This document shows positions 1-6,082 of a stretch of DNA of 7,610 nucleotides, one piece after another (the stretch's first letter is position 1; every line of letters starts with the position of its first letter). A program made the position numbers and the translations under genes. The notes under the pieces were generated by a model, which worked only from the letters and a program-made list of their open reading frames with translations, ran no database searches and was not told the DNA's origin. Where the stretch lies: contig JAMOQA010000491.1 of NCBI GenBank assembly GCA_027064265.1, positions 1 through 7,610 on the forward strand. The letters run 5' to 3'. The stretch is from Acidobacteriota bacterium (GTDB taxonomy: Bacteria > Acidobacteriota > Polarisedimenticolia > J045).

Positions 1-84
1 GACCTGGGCGCGGACCCGGCGGCGGCCCTCCTCGCGCGCCTGGCGGGGGAGGGGAAGGAGCCTCCCCGGGGAGCCCGGCCGTGA
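1..84 (+). CDS. C-terminal tail of an upstream gene (partial, unidentified)
   Basis: An open frame runs in from the left edge and ends at TGA 82-84, giving 27 codons ending in the residues GEGKEPPRGARP. The stop overlaps the GTG start of the next gene in a GTGA arrangement, so the two are probably translationally coupled. The tail is Ala/Leu-rich and then Pro/Arg-rich, with no motif that identifies a family. Because the next gene looks like an ABC-2-type permease, the obvious guess is the ATP-binding subunit of the same transporter. That rests on context only; no Walker or signature motif lies inside the window. Confidence 0.55.
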   Translation, partial: DLGADPAAALLARLAGEGKEPPRGARP

Positions 85-1634
85 ACGACGTCCTCCGGGT
101 GGCGCTCGCCGTCGCCCGCGCCCGGCGCGCCGCCTTGCGGGAAACGGCGAGCGGCTCAGGCCCGGGGACGGAGCGCCCCTGGATCTCCGTCCGGTGGTTC
201 ACCGTCGGGCTCGGCATGTGGGCCCTCCTGGCCCTCCTGGTCCTCGCGATCCTGCTCGACAGCTCGGGTTCCCCCCGCCGAGCGTTCGCGGGAGCGGTGA
301 ACGGGCTCTGGATCATCGTTTCGCTCGCCTCCATCTTCCTCGGGACCCTCCGGCCCGGGCCGACCACCTGGCGCCTCGCACGGGCCCCGGTTTCCCCTGT
401 CGTCCTCCGCCTGGGACTCTCCCTCGCTCCCCTTGCGGGGGGCCGCGGCCTGTTCACCCTCGCAGGCCTCCTCGTGGGGACCGGGTACCTGGTGGCCGGC
501 CTCGGGCTCGTCGCCCTCCCGGGGGCCGTGGTCGCGTGCGCCCTTTCCTGGGCGGCCATCGGCCCGTGGGCGAATCTCCTGTCGCTCGTCGGGGGGGAGA
601 TCGCCCGCGCGTCGGCGGGACGCATCCTGTACGGCCTCCTTTACGGGGCCGGGGCCCTCCTCGCGCTGATCCTCGCCGGCGTCGCCGCCGCCGGCGGAAC
701 GGAACTCCCCGGCCCCCATCCCGGCGCCTTCGCGGCCGCCCTCGCCGCCCCGGAGAGCGCCCTCGACGTTCCCCGGGGCGTCCTCGGCCTCCTCGCCTGG
801 GGCGTCCTCGGGCTCGCCCTCGCGGAGCCGCTCCTCCGGCGGGCGACCCGGCTGCCGGCTCGCCGCCGCGGGCCCCGGGTGCCGCGTCTTCCGCGGGTCC
901 CTGTCCTCACCGGGGATGCGGGAACCGCCGCCGCCGCCCGGCTCGCGTTCCTGGCCCGCCAGCCCGTGACCTGGGTGTCCCTCGTCCTCGCCCTCCTCGC
1001 GGGCGCCTTCCTCGGAGACCCCGTCCTCGGCCGGCCGGGGTGGGGAGTGGCCGCGTACCTTCCCTGCCTCGTGCCCGCGTTCCTCGCCGTGCCCGCCACG
1101 GACCGGTTCCAGGTGGACCGGCGGGGCGCCGTCCGCTGGATCCTCGCCCCCGTCCGGCCCCTCGCCGTCCTTCTCGGCCAGGACCTGGCCGTACTCTTCC
1201 ACGTCGCGCTGCTGGCCGGGCTCGGGCACCTGGCGGCCCGGACCGCGGGGCTCTCCCCGGCGCCCGGGGCCGTGACGGCTGCGCTCCCCGGCCCGCTCCT
1301 CCTCGCCACCGCCACCTTCGCCGTGGCGCTGACGGGCTCGGCCCTCTCGCTCCTGCGGCCCCATGCCCCGCTGCCGGCCATCGAGCGAAGCCACCAGAGC
1401 TCCTCTCCGGTGGAGATCACTTCCTTCTTTCTCCTGGGGTATGGTCTCGGCCCCCTCTCCCTGGTGCCGGGCTGGTTCGTCTCCCGGGGCCGGGGCGGGG
1501 CCGCCCTCGCCGCCGCGGCGGTCCTCTTCCTCGTCGCCGCCGTCTCGTGGTGGACCGGCACCCGGGCGGTCGCCCGCCGGTACCGGGCGGTCGGCTCCCG
1601 GTTCCTCGCCGCGTTCAGCGTCCCCTGGGCCTGA
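81..1634 (+). CDS. Polytopic membrane protein, probable ABC-2-type transporter permease
   Basis: This 517-aa protein is dominated by hydrophobic segments. I count about twelve candidate helices, near residues 40-60, 72-90, 122-145, 147-170, 182-204, 232-249, 296-312, 322-338, 364-386, 400-424, 447-467 and 473-491. A basic loop at about 251-273 separates two halves. The stretch near 341-368 (DRFQVDRRGAVRWILAPVRP, then LLGQDLA) resembles the region in large bacterial ABC-2 permeases that reads roughly 'FG.D..G.R.ll..Pv....iLlGKnla'; this is the main family clue. The GTG start overlaps the preceding stop, and GGGGAG at 68-73 lies 7 nt upstream as a plausible ribosome site. The protein would sit in the inner membrane and work with a cytoplasmic ATPase, possibly the upstream gene. 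The substrate cannot be inferred. The 3' end overlaps mutY tail-to-tail by 20 bp. The reading frame is certain; the transporter assignment is moderate. Confidence 0.72.
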   Translation: MNDVLRVALAVARARRAALRETASGSGPGTERPWISVRWFTVGLGMWALLALLVLAILLDSSGSPRRAFAGAVNGLWIIVSLASIFLGTLRPGPTTWRLARAPVSPVVLRLGLSLAPLAGGRGLFTLAGLLVGTGYLVAGLGLVALPGAVVACALSWAAIGPWANLLSLVGGEIARASAGRILYGLLYGAGALLALILAGVAAAGGTELPGPHPGAFAAALAAPESALDVPRGVLGLLAWGVLGLALAEPLLRRATRLPARRRGPRVPRLPRVPVLTGDAGTAAAARLAFLARQPVTWVSLVLALLAGAFLGDPVLGRPGWGVAAYLPCLVPAFLAVPATDRFQVDRRGAVRWILAPVRPLAVLLGQDLAVLFHVALLAGLGHLAARTAGLSPAPGAVTAALPGPLLLATATFAVALTGSALSLLRPHAPLPAIERSHQSSSPVEITSFFLLGYGLGPLSLVPGWFVSRGRGGAALAAAAVLFLVAAVSWWTGTRAVARRYRAVGSRFLAAFSVPWA

Positions 1635-2757
1635 ACCCCGCCAGCGCGAGCAGCCGCCGCGTCGCCGCCGGGACGCCCCGGCGGAGCGCCTCGGCCGGCG
1701 CCAGCCACAGGTGTCCCGGCGGCAGCCCGCGGGCGAGCCCCGGCCCGGGTTCGCCTCGCCAGCCCAGCACCCGGATCCGGTGGTTCGTGATCCCGTGGCG
1801 GACCTCCCCCGCGAACTCCCCGAGCCGGCAGTCGACCCCGGCCCCGGCGAGGAGCGCCTCGGCCCGCTCCCTCGTGCGCGCCGTCGGGCGGGGGCCCCGC
1901 GCCCGGGACCCGGGCCGCCCGCGGAAGAGCTCGACGAACGGCAGCTCGAGGAGGCCCGCGTTGTGCGCCCCCTCCGGCGCCCGCCGGAAGAGCAGCCGGC
2001 CGGGCGCGTCCTCCCGGGCGAGGAGCACCGCCGCCCGGGTCACCGGGATCGTCGCCGGCCGGGCCGGGAGCCGCGGCCACCGCTCCGGCTCGCCCCGCGC
2101 CCGCGCCCGGCACCCCGGCGCCAGCGGGCATTCCCCGCACCGCGGCCCCCGCGGAAGGCAGACCGTCGCCCCCAGTTCCATCAGGGCCTGGTTCGCGTCG
2201 CCGGGAGCCGCGCGATCCAGCAGCTCCCCCGCCATCTTCCGCACCCGGCGCGCCCCCTCGCCCCGGGTCGGGTCCCCGTCCAGGGCCAGCAGGCGGGACG
2301 CCACCCGGGTGACGTTGCCGTCGACCACCGGCACCGGCTCGCCGAAGGCGATCGAGGCGACGGCGGCGGCGGTGTACGGCCCGACCCCGGGCAGGGCCCG
2401 GAGCCCGGCCGCGTCCCGGGGCCAGCCGTCCCGGGCGATCCGCACCGCCGCCGCGTGGAGGGCCCGGGCCCGCCGGTAGTAGCCGAGCCCCGCCCACGCG
2501 GCGAGGACGGCATCCTCCCCCGCCTCGGCGCACGCCGCGGGGGTGGGGAAGCGCGCGTGGAACTCGCCGAACCGGGGGACGACCGTCTCCACCCGGGTCT
2601 GCTGGAGCATCAGCTCGCTGACCAGGATCGCCCAGGGGTCCCGCGTCCGGCGCCACGGCAGGTCGCGATGGCTCTTCCGGTACCAGGCGAGGAGCGCGGC
2701 CCGCAGCGCTGCGGGCCCGGGCAGGGTGGACGAGGCGTTGCGGGGCGGGTGCGGCAT
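1615..2757 (-). CDS. mutY: A/G-specific adenine DNA glycosylase MutY
   Basis: MutY removes adenine mispaired with 8-oxoguanine or G and so prevents G:C to T:A transversions. The 380-aa product has the family architecture. LPWR at 33-36 and SELMLQQT at 47-54 carry the catalytic Glu48. The helix-hairpin-helix LPGVGPYTAAAVASIAFG spans 122-139; it has Tyr where endonuclease III has the lyase Lys, so the enzyme is MutY-like and monofunctional. VVDGNV carries catalytic Asp146. The [4Fe-4S] cluster cysteines are C200, C207, C210 and C216, spaced C-X6-C-X2-C-X5-C. A NUDIX-like 8-oxoG recognition domain follows from about 238. In that domain the FSH loop of E. coli MutY aligns with ITN (323-325). The ATG at 2757 is the only good start, because an in-frame TAG lies 14 codons upstream and no ATG or GTG intervenes. 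No clear Shine-Dalgarno is visible. The gene appears monocistronic and diverges from the PilZ gene. Confidence 0.97.
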   Translation of the reverse strand: MPHPPRNASSTLPGPAALRAALLAWYRKSHRDLPWRRTRDPWAILVSELMLQQTRVETVVPRFGEFHARFPTPAACAEAGEDAVLAAWAGLGYYRRARALHAAAVRIARDGWPRDAAGLRALPGVGPYTAAAVASIAFGEPVPVVDGNVTRVASRLLALDGDPTRGEGARRVRKMAGELLDRAAPGDANQALMELGATVCLPRGPRCGECPLAPGCRARARGEPERWPRLPARPATIPVTRAAVLLAREDAPGRLLFRRAPEGAHNAGLLELPFVELFRGRPGSRARGPRPTARTRERAEALLAGAGVDCRLGEFAGEVRHGITNHRIRVLGWRGEPGPGLARGLPPGHLWLAPAEALRRGVPAATRRLLALAGFRPRGR

Positions 2758-2850
2758 CGGCAGGCGGGACGGCGTGGCCGGGAGGCCCCGGCGGGCCTAC
2801 GTTACCAGCGGGGCGCCCGCCCCGCCGGGCCGCCCCGCCGGAGGAGACCG
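2758..2850. other. Divergent spacer between mutY and the first PilZ gene
   Basis: This 93-bp spacer must hold the start signals for both divergent genes. GGAGGAG at 2840-2846 is a strong ribosome site 4 nt before the PilZ ATG at 2851. The only AT-containing island is CTACGTTACC at 2797-2806, where a -10 element for either direction might lie. Neither strand shows a convincing -35/-10 pair. The rest is GC-rich with short inverted repeats that are expected at this composition. Confidence 0.4.
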
Positions 2851-3231
2851 ATGACCGTTCGGACCGCCTGCCGTCGCCGTCATCCGCGCATCCAGATGAC
2901 CCCGGGGGACGAGGCCCGGGTCGAGTTCGGCTGGCCCGGCCCCACCGGGCATCCCTGCTCGATGGAGATGAAAGACATCTCCTCGGGCGGCGTCTCCTTC
3001 CGGCTCGCCCACGACCTGCCCGGCCTCGAGGTCGGCGACTCGATCCGGCGCGTCACCCTGAAGGTCCGGGGGCGCGAGATCCGGTGCGACCTGCTGGTGA
3101 TGCACCTGACGCCGGACCACACGAAGGGCTCGGTCTGCGGGGCGTTCATCTACCCCCGGGACGACGAGGACATCCTGGCGCTCCAGGACCTGGTCGCGGA
3201 GCTGGAGGCCGAGCTCCCCCCGGAGGACTGA
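2851..3231 (+). CDS. PilZ-domain protein (putative c-di-GMP receptor), first of a tandem pair
   Basis: This is a 126-aa single-domain protein. It carries both PilZ ligand motifs: RxxxR at R9-R13 (within RRRHPR) and DxSxxG at D42-S44-G47 (DISSGG). PilZ proteins bind cyclic di-GMP through these residues and act as effectors on motility, secretion or polysaccharide synthesis. The C-terminal part continues as the beta-barrel (CDLLVMHL, VCGAFIY) and a final acidic helix at about 104-126. No signal peptide or membrane segment is present, so it is probably cytoplasmic. The ATG has a GGAGGAG ribosome site 4 nt upstream. A paralogue follows 81-87 bp downstream on the same strand, and the two may be co-transcribed. 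As a stand-alone PilZ protein it gives no direct hint of its output partner. Confidence 0.9.
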   Translation: MTVRTACRRRHPRIQMTPGDEARVEFGWPGPTGHPCSMEMKDISSGGVSFRLAHDLPGLEVGDSIRRVTLKVRGREIRCDLLVMHLTPDHTKGSVCGAFIYPRDDEDILALQDLVAELEAELPPED

Positions 3232-3304
3232 CCGGAACGCCGGCACTCCGCGACTGGACGCCGTCGGACCCGGGGCCCATCTTCACTCCTCGAGGGGGCG
3301 GGGG

Positions 3305-3312
3305 AGAAGGAG
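3305..3312 (+). promoter_or_regulatory. Shine-Dalgarno that sets the start of the second PilZ gene
   Basis: AGAAGGAG ends directly against the first ATG (3313), which leaves no spacer. The second in-frame ATG at 3319 lies 6 nt downstream of the AAGGAG core, a normal distance, so 3319 is preferred. GTG at 3322 would also be within range. Confidence 0.65.
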
Positions 3313-3318
3313 ATGCCG

Positions 3319-3756
3319 ATGGTGACCGACGGCGGGGCAATCGAGGAAACCAGGCGCCAAGTGGGGCCGGCCCGCAGGGAACGGCGCCGGCACCACCGTT
3401 ACGAGTTCCCGGGGGCCGTGCTCCAGTTCGGGTTCCCCGCTCCCCTGGGAGAACACCGGGAACAACCCCTCAAGGATGTCAGCCTGGCTGGAATCGCCTT
3501 TTACTTCCCCGCCGATTGTTGCATTGGCCGGGTCACGGTGGGGCAGGTGATCCACGGGGTCCGGCTCCTGGCGGCGGACGAGGTGATCGAGCTGGACCTG
3601 CTGGTCATGCGGGTCGAGCCGGCGGGCGAGGGGCGAATGGTCTGCGGCGGCCTCGCCTACTGGAAGACTCTCGAGGACTTCGAGCGGCTCAAGGGACTCC
3701 TGGAACGGGCGGAGCAGGGAGCCCCCGTGGGCCCGGGATCACCCTCGACCACCTGA
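3319..3756 (+). CDS. PilZ-domain protein (putative c-di-GMP receptor), second of a tandem pair
   Basis: Counted from the ATG at 3319, the protein has 145 residues. A charged N-terminal extension of about 20 residues precedes the PilZ signature RxxxR (R23-R27, in RRRHHR) and DxSxxG (D53-S55-G58, in DVSLAG). Residues 78-136 align without gaps to residues 65-123 of the preceding PilZ protein, with about 20 of 59 identical, including DLLVM, VCG and a late ED. The two genes are therefore tandem paralogues. Both c-di-GMP-binding motifs are intact, so it should bind ligand. No membrane segment is seen. The start at 3313 (147 aa) is possible but sits against the ribosome site. Codons about 40-70 include an unusual number of A/T-ending choices for this window (TTT, GAT, TGT, ATT, GGA). 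The last 22 codons overlap the 3' end of the convergent minus-strand operon. Confidence 0.88.
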   Translation: MVTDGGAIEETRRQVGPARRERRRHHRYEFPGAVLQFGFPAPLGEHREQPLKDVSLAGIAFYFPADCCIGRVTVGQVIHGVRLLAADEVIELDLLVMRVEPAGEGRMVCGGLAYWKTLEDFERLKGLLERAEQGAPVGPGSPSTT

Positions 3757-4285
3757 TCGTTCCCTCCCTCCGGGCCTGCTCGATCCCCCAGCGGACGAGG
3801 GCGGCGGCCGCCCGCTCGACCCGGCCGCCGAGCCGCACCCGCACGAGGCTCTCGTCGTCGGAGAGGGCGATGACTTCCAGCCCTTCGATGCGCCTCCCCT
3901 CGATCCTGGCGAAGACGCCGACCAGGTCCCCCTCGTCGCGCACCCGGACGACCGGGAGCCACTCGGGCCCCGGCGGCGCGAGGAGGGCGTCCGGGTCCAC
4001 TTCGTCGGCCACCACGTAGACCTCGACGTCCGCTCCGCGGAGGGCGGTGAGCGGGAGCGGCACCCCGCCGGCGATCCGTGCCGTCAGCGCGGCTCCCGCC
4101 AGCGCCAGGGGCCCGAAGTGCAGGGAGACGACGTTCCGCGCTCCCTCGGCCCCCGGCACGTGCGTACCGGCGAAGGAGACCGGGACGACCGTCATCCAGG
4201 CGAATACCACGAGGAGCGCGGCCTGCACCACGACGGCCAGGACCACGACCCCGAGGACGAGCAGGAGCGTCCGCGGGGGACTCAT
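3689..4285 (-). CDS. Membrane-anchored DUF4252-like protein ending the sigma operon
   Basis: This 198-aa protein has an N-terminal hydrophobic helix at about 7-31 with no clear signal-peptidase site, so it is probably a membrane anchor with the rest outside the cytoplasm. It looks orphan at first. However, residues 109-157 align without gaps to residues 125-173 of the upstream DUF4252 protein, with 17 of 49 identical. Matches include the lead W, VRD-GD, GL-V, S-D--LV and G(R/K)(V/I)(E/D). An earlier VSLHFGPLALAGAAL also resembles VSLTKPLLELAAQVL. I infer a diverged DUF4252-fold paralogue. Its ATG overlaps the upstream TGA (ATGA), and the ribosome site is weak, so translation probably depends on coupling. 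The Pro-rich tail (about 184-198) lies in the overlap with the PilZ gene. Molecular function is unknown. Confidence 0.8.
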   Translation of the reverse strand: MSPPRTLLLVLGVVVLAVVVQAALLVVFAWMTVVPVSFAGTHVPGAEGARNVVSLHFGPLALAGAALTARIAGGVPLPLTALRGADVEVYVVADEVDPDALLAPPGPEWLPVVRVRDEGDLVGVFARIEGRRIEGLEVIALSDDESLVRVRLGGRVERAAAALVRWGIEQARREGTIRWSRVIPGPRGLPAPPVPGVP

Positions 4286-4983
4286 CGGTTCCCGGCTCCG
4301 TTCTCGTTCGGGGAAGCGTCCTTCCCCGTGGGTGCCTCCCGCTTCTTGCCGGCGCGGGTTCCCTTCCCGTCGCCCCGCATGCCCATCGCCCCCGGCACCG
4401 CGGAGAGGGTCTCGCCGATGCCCGGGACGTTGAGCGCCCCCAGGACCTCGGCGAGCCGGGAGAGGTCGATCTTCCCCGCGATGTTGGCGAAGACCAGCTC
4501 GCCGTCGGAACTCCGGACCATCACGGTGAGGCCGTCGACCGTGTCTCCCCCGGGCAGCGCGAGGACGTGGATCTCGTCACCCCCGTCCCGCACCTTCGCC
4601 AGGACCTGCCAGCCGTTCTCGTGGAGCCGGCCGGCGACCTCCCGGAACGCCCTGGTCGCTTCCTCGAGGGTCTCGTCGCCGTCAGGCAGCTCGATCACCC
4701 GGGCGCTGACCGAGTCGAGCTGGCGCACCATCTCGGCGACCCGGGGATCCTGGGCCTCGAGCACCTGGGCGGCCAGCTCGAGGAGCGGCTTCGTGAGCGA
4801 CACCTCGACGAAGGTGCCGTCGTCGTCCCGGGGCGCGAACCGCTCGAGGAACGAGCCGTCGACCACGCCGCGCACGGCGCCGTCGGGGTTCCCGGCGAGG
4901 GCCGGCACGGCCGGGAGGAGGACCATCGCCGCGAGGGCGAGGCGGAACGCGAGGGCGGGGAAGCGGAGCCGGGCGGGGATCAT
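4282..4983 (-). CDS. Secreted DUF4252-domain protein of the ECF sigma operon
   Basis: The 233-aa protein starts with a clear signal peptide: basic MIPARLRFPALAFR, a hydrophobic core, then VPALA|G with likely cleavage after A30. The mature part, about 58-185, has the DUF4252 pattern. It shows VEVSLTKPLLELA at 59-71, a variable helical part, GWQVLAKVRDGGDEIHVLAL at 124-143, and the hallmark ELVFANIAGKIDLSRLAEVL at 162-181. The last 30 or so residues are charged and probably disordered. DUF4252 proteins are known from operons with ECF sigma and anti-sigma factors, mainly in Bacteroidota and Acidobacteriota. Their biochemical role is not established; a sensor, anti-sigma partner or envelope-stress effector is inference. 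The ATG overlaps the anti-sigma stop and is preceded by an exceptionally strong ribosome site, so it may be made in excess over its neighbours. Its stop overlaps the next start (ATGA). Confidence 0.9.
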   Translation of the reverse strand: MIPARLRFPALAFRLALAAMVLLPAVPALAGNPDGAVRGVVDGSFLERFAPRDDDGTFVEVSLTKPLLELAAQVLEAQDPRVAEMVRQLDSVSARVIELPDGDETLEEATRAFREVAGRLHENGWQVLAKVRDGGDEIHVLALPGGDTVDGLTVMVRSSDGELVFANIAGKIDLSRLAEVLGALNVPGIGETLSAVPGAMGMRGDGKGTRAGKKREAPTGKDASPNENGAGNR

Positions 4984-5561
4984 GGACTCACCTCCTTCTT
5001 GACGGGGGACGAGCGGGGGCCGGGACGCAGCAGGGCGGCCGCGATGGCGGCGGGCGGCTCGAGGGCGGCGCCGAGGGCGGCCCGGGAGCCCCGGGCGAGG
5101 GCGGGGGCCAGGGCGCCCTCCACCGAGAGGGCGAGGCCCCGCTCGCCGGCCGTGGCGAGCCCGCGGCCGGTAATCGCCAGCGCCACCCGGACCTGCCGCG
5201 CCGCCGCCACCGCGTCCGGGGACGCGGCGGGCGCGGCCGGGGGGTGGAGGGCGGGCCACAGGCCGAGGGCCAGGGCGAGCACGGCCGCGGCCGCCACCAG
5301 CGCCAGGCGCCCCGCCCGGGCCCGGGGCGCGTCCACGGTCCTGCCGCGGATCTCCTCCCGCAAGTCGGCCGGCATCGCCGGGGTCGGCAGGGCCGCGAGC
5401 CCGGCGAGGAGCCCCGGAAGGTCGTCCCGGAGCTCCCGGCAACGGGGGCACCCGGCCAGGTGCGTCGCGAGCTGCTCCCGCTCCGCGGGCGCGAGCTCCC
5501 GCTCGAGGGACTCGTGGAGGAGCCGCCGGGCGACGTCGCACCCCGTGAGCCGGCGGGTCAT
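4980..5561 (-). CDS. Zinc-finger (ZAS-type) anti-sigma factor
   Basis: This 193-aa protein has three parts. The N-terminal cytoplasmic domain has the anti-sigma zinc-binding pattern, with C8 and H34-X3-C38-X2-C41 (HLAGCPRC). A single transmembrane helix lies at about 86-103, after a basic DAPRARAGR stretch. An Ala-rich extracytoplasmic tail of about 90 residues follows. In this family the N-terminal domain holds the ECF sigma factor at the membrane until a signal releases it, which fits its place directly after the sigma gene. The ATG at 5561 is chosen because it overlaps the sigma stop in ATGA and begins just before C8; only a modest GGGGGTGA lies upstream. The open frame extends much further upstream, but that part lies inside the sigma gene and is a GC-driven artefact. 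The tail resembles no sensory domain I recognise. Confidence 0.92.
   Translation of the reverse strand: MTRRLTGCDVARRLLHESLERELAPAEREQLATHLAGCPRCRELRDDLPGLLAGLAALPTPAMPADLREEIRGRTVDAPRARAGRLALVAAAAVLALALGLWPALHPPAAPAASPDAVAAARQVRVALAITGRGLATAGERGLALSVEGALAPALARGSRAALGAALEPPAAIAAALLRPGPRSSPVKKEVSP
4988..4997 (-). promoter_or_regulatory. Near-perfect Shine-Dalgarno for the DUF4252 gene
   Basis: Read on the minus strand, AAGGAGGTGA lies 4 nt before the DUF4252 ATG at 4983. It matches the usual anti-Shine-Dalgarno end of 16S rRNA over about ten bases. It lies wholly inside the anti-sigma coding sequence, where it encodes the KKEVS end of that protein. The other ATGA junctions in the operon have only weak sites. 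Confidence 0.85.
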
Positions 5562-6070
5562 GGCGTCACCCCCGCGGCGACGAGCCGGGCCCGGAGCCGC
5601 TCCCGGGCGCGGAAGAGGGCCGCCTTCAGGGTGCCTTCCCGCTCGATTCCCAGGGCGTCGCCGATCTCCCGGTAAGGAAGGCCGTGGACGTCCCGGAGGA
5701 GGACCAGCGCCCGGTCCCGGGGGGAGAGCGCGGCGAGGGCCGTCTCGAGGGCACGGGCGGTCTCCCGCCCCGCGGCCCGCCGGTCGGGCCCGGCGGCCGG
5801 GTTCTCCGGCAGCGTCGCCAGCGCCTCTTCCGCCGCCCGGGGCCGGGACCGGCGGGCGCGGAGCCGGTCGAGGCAGAGCCGGTGGGCGCAGGTCATCACG
5901 AACGCCCTCGCCGATCCTTCCTCGACGCGGTGCCGGTGCTGCCAGAGTCTCATCCACGCCTCCTGGGCCACGTCCCGGGCGTCCTCGGGGTCCCGGAGCA
6001 TCCGCAGGGCGTATCCGAAGACCAGGTCCCCGTGGGCCGCGAGGGCCCGCTCGTAGCCCGCGTCGTCCAT
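5558..6070 (-). CDS. ECF-type RNA polymerase sigma factor
   Basis: This is a 170-aa group IV sigma factor with only regions 2 and 4. Region 2 spans about 13-75, with DLVFGYALRMLRDPEDARDV for core binding and -10 recognition, followed by AWMRLWQHR and ARAFVMTCAHRLCLDRLRAR. A variable, Pro/Ala/Arg-rich linker covers about 76-103. Region 4 spans about 104-162: ALSPRDRALVLLRDVHGLPY, then the helix-turn-helix EIGDALGIEREGTLKAALFR for -35 binding. The ATG at 6070 is preferred because AGGAG (minus strand, 6080-6076) is 5 nt upstream; GTG at 6076 would sit almost on that site. The first gene of a four-gene ATGA-linked operon, it is followed by its likely anti-sigma factor. A candidate promoter of ECF type lies just upstream, consistent with autoregulation. 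I cannot assign a numbered ECF group. Confidence 0.95.
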   Translation of the reverse strand: MDDAGYERALAAHGDLVFGYALRMLRDPEDARDVAQEAWMRLWQHRHRVEEGSARAFVMTCAHRLCLDRLRARRSRPRAAEEALATLPENPAAGPDRRAAGRETARALETALAALSPRDRALVLLRDVHGLPYREIGDALGIEREGTLKAALFRARERLRARLVAAGVTP

Positions 6071-6082
6071 GCTCACTCCTCG

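Noticed and set aside
156..2656. Several very long open frames overlapping the permease and mutY in other frames (for example 194-2479 on + and 641-2656 and 156-1394 on -).
   Set aside because: Their products are low-complexity Pro/Arg/Gly/Ala-rich, as expected from out-of-frame reading of GC-rich DNA where stops are rare. The permease and mutY frames have clear protein features.
2797..2806. CTACGTTACC as a -10 element for mutY or the PilZ gene.
   Set aside because: Only three of six bases fit a -10 consensus in either direction, without a matching -35.
3084..4019. A 311-aa plus-strand frame and shorter minus-strand frames across the PilZ genes.
   Set aside because: Low-complexity shadow translations overlapping two PilZ genes with intact motifs.
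4118..5002. A 294-aa plus-strand, Ser/Arg/Thr-rich frame antisense to the DUF4252 genes.
   Set aside because: Its composition is typical of an antisense shadow. The minus-strand frame has a signal peptide, the DUF4252 pattern and overlapping starts and stops.
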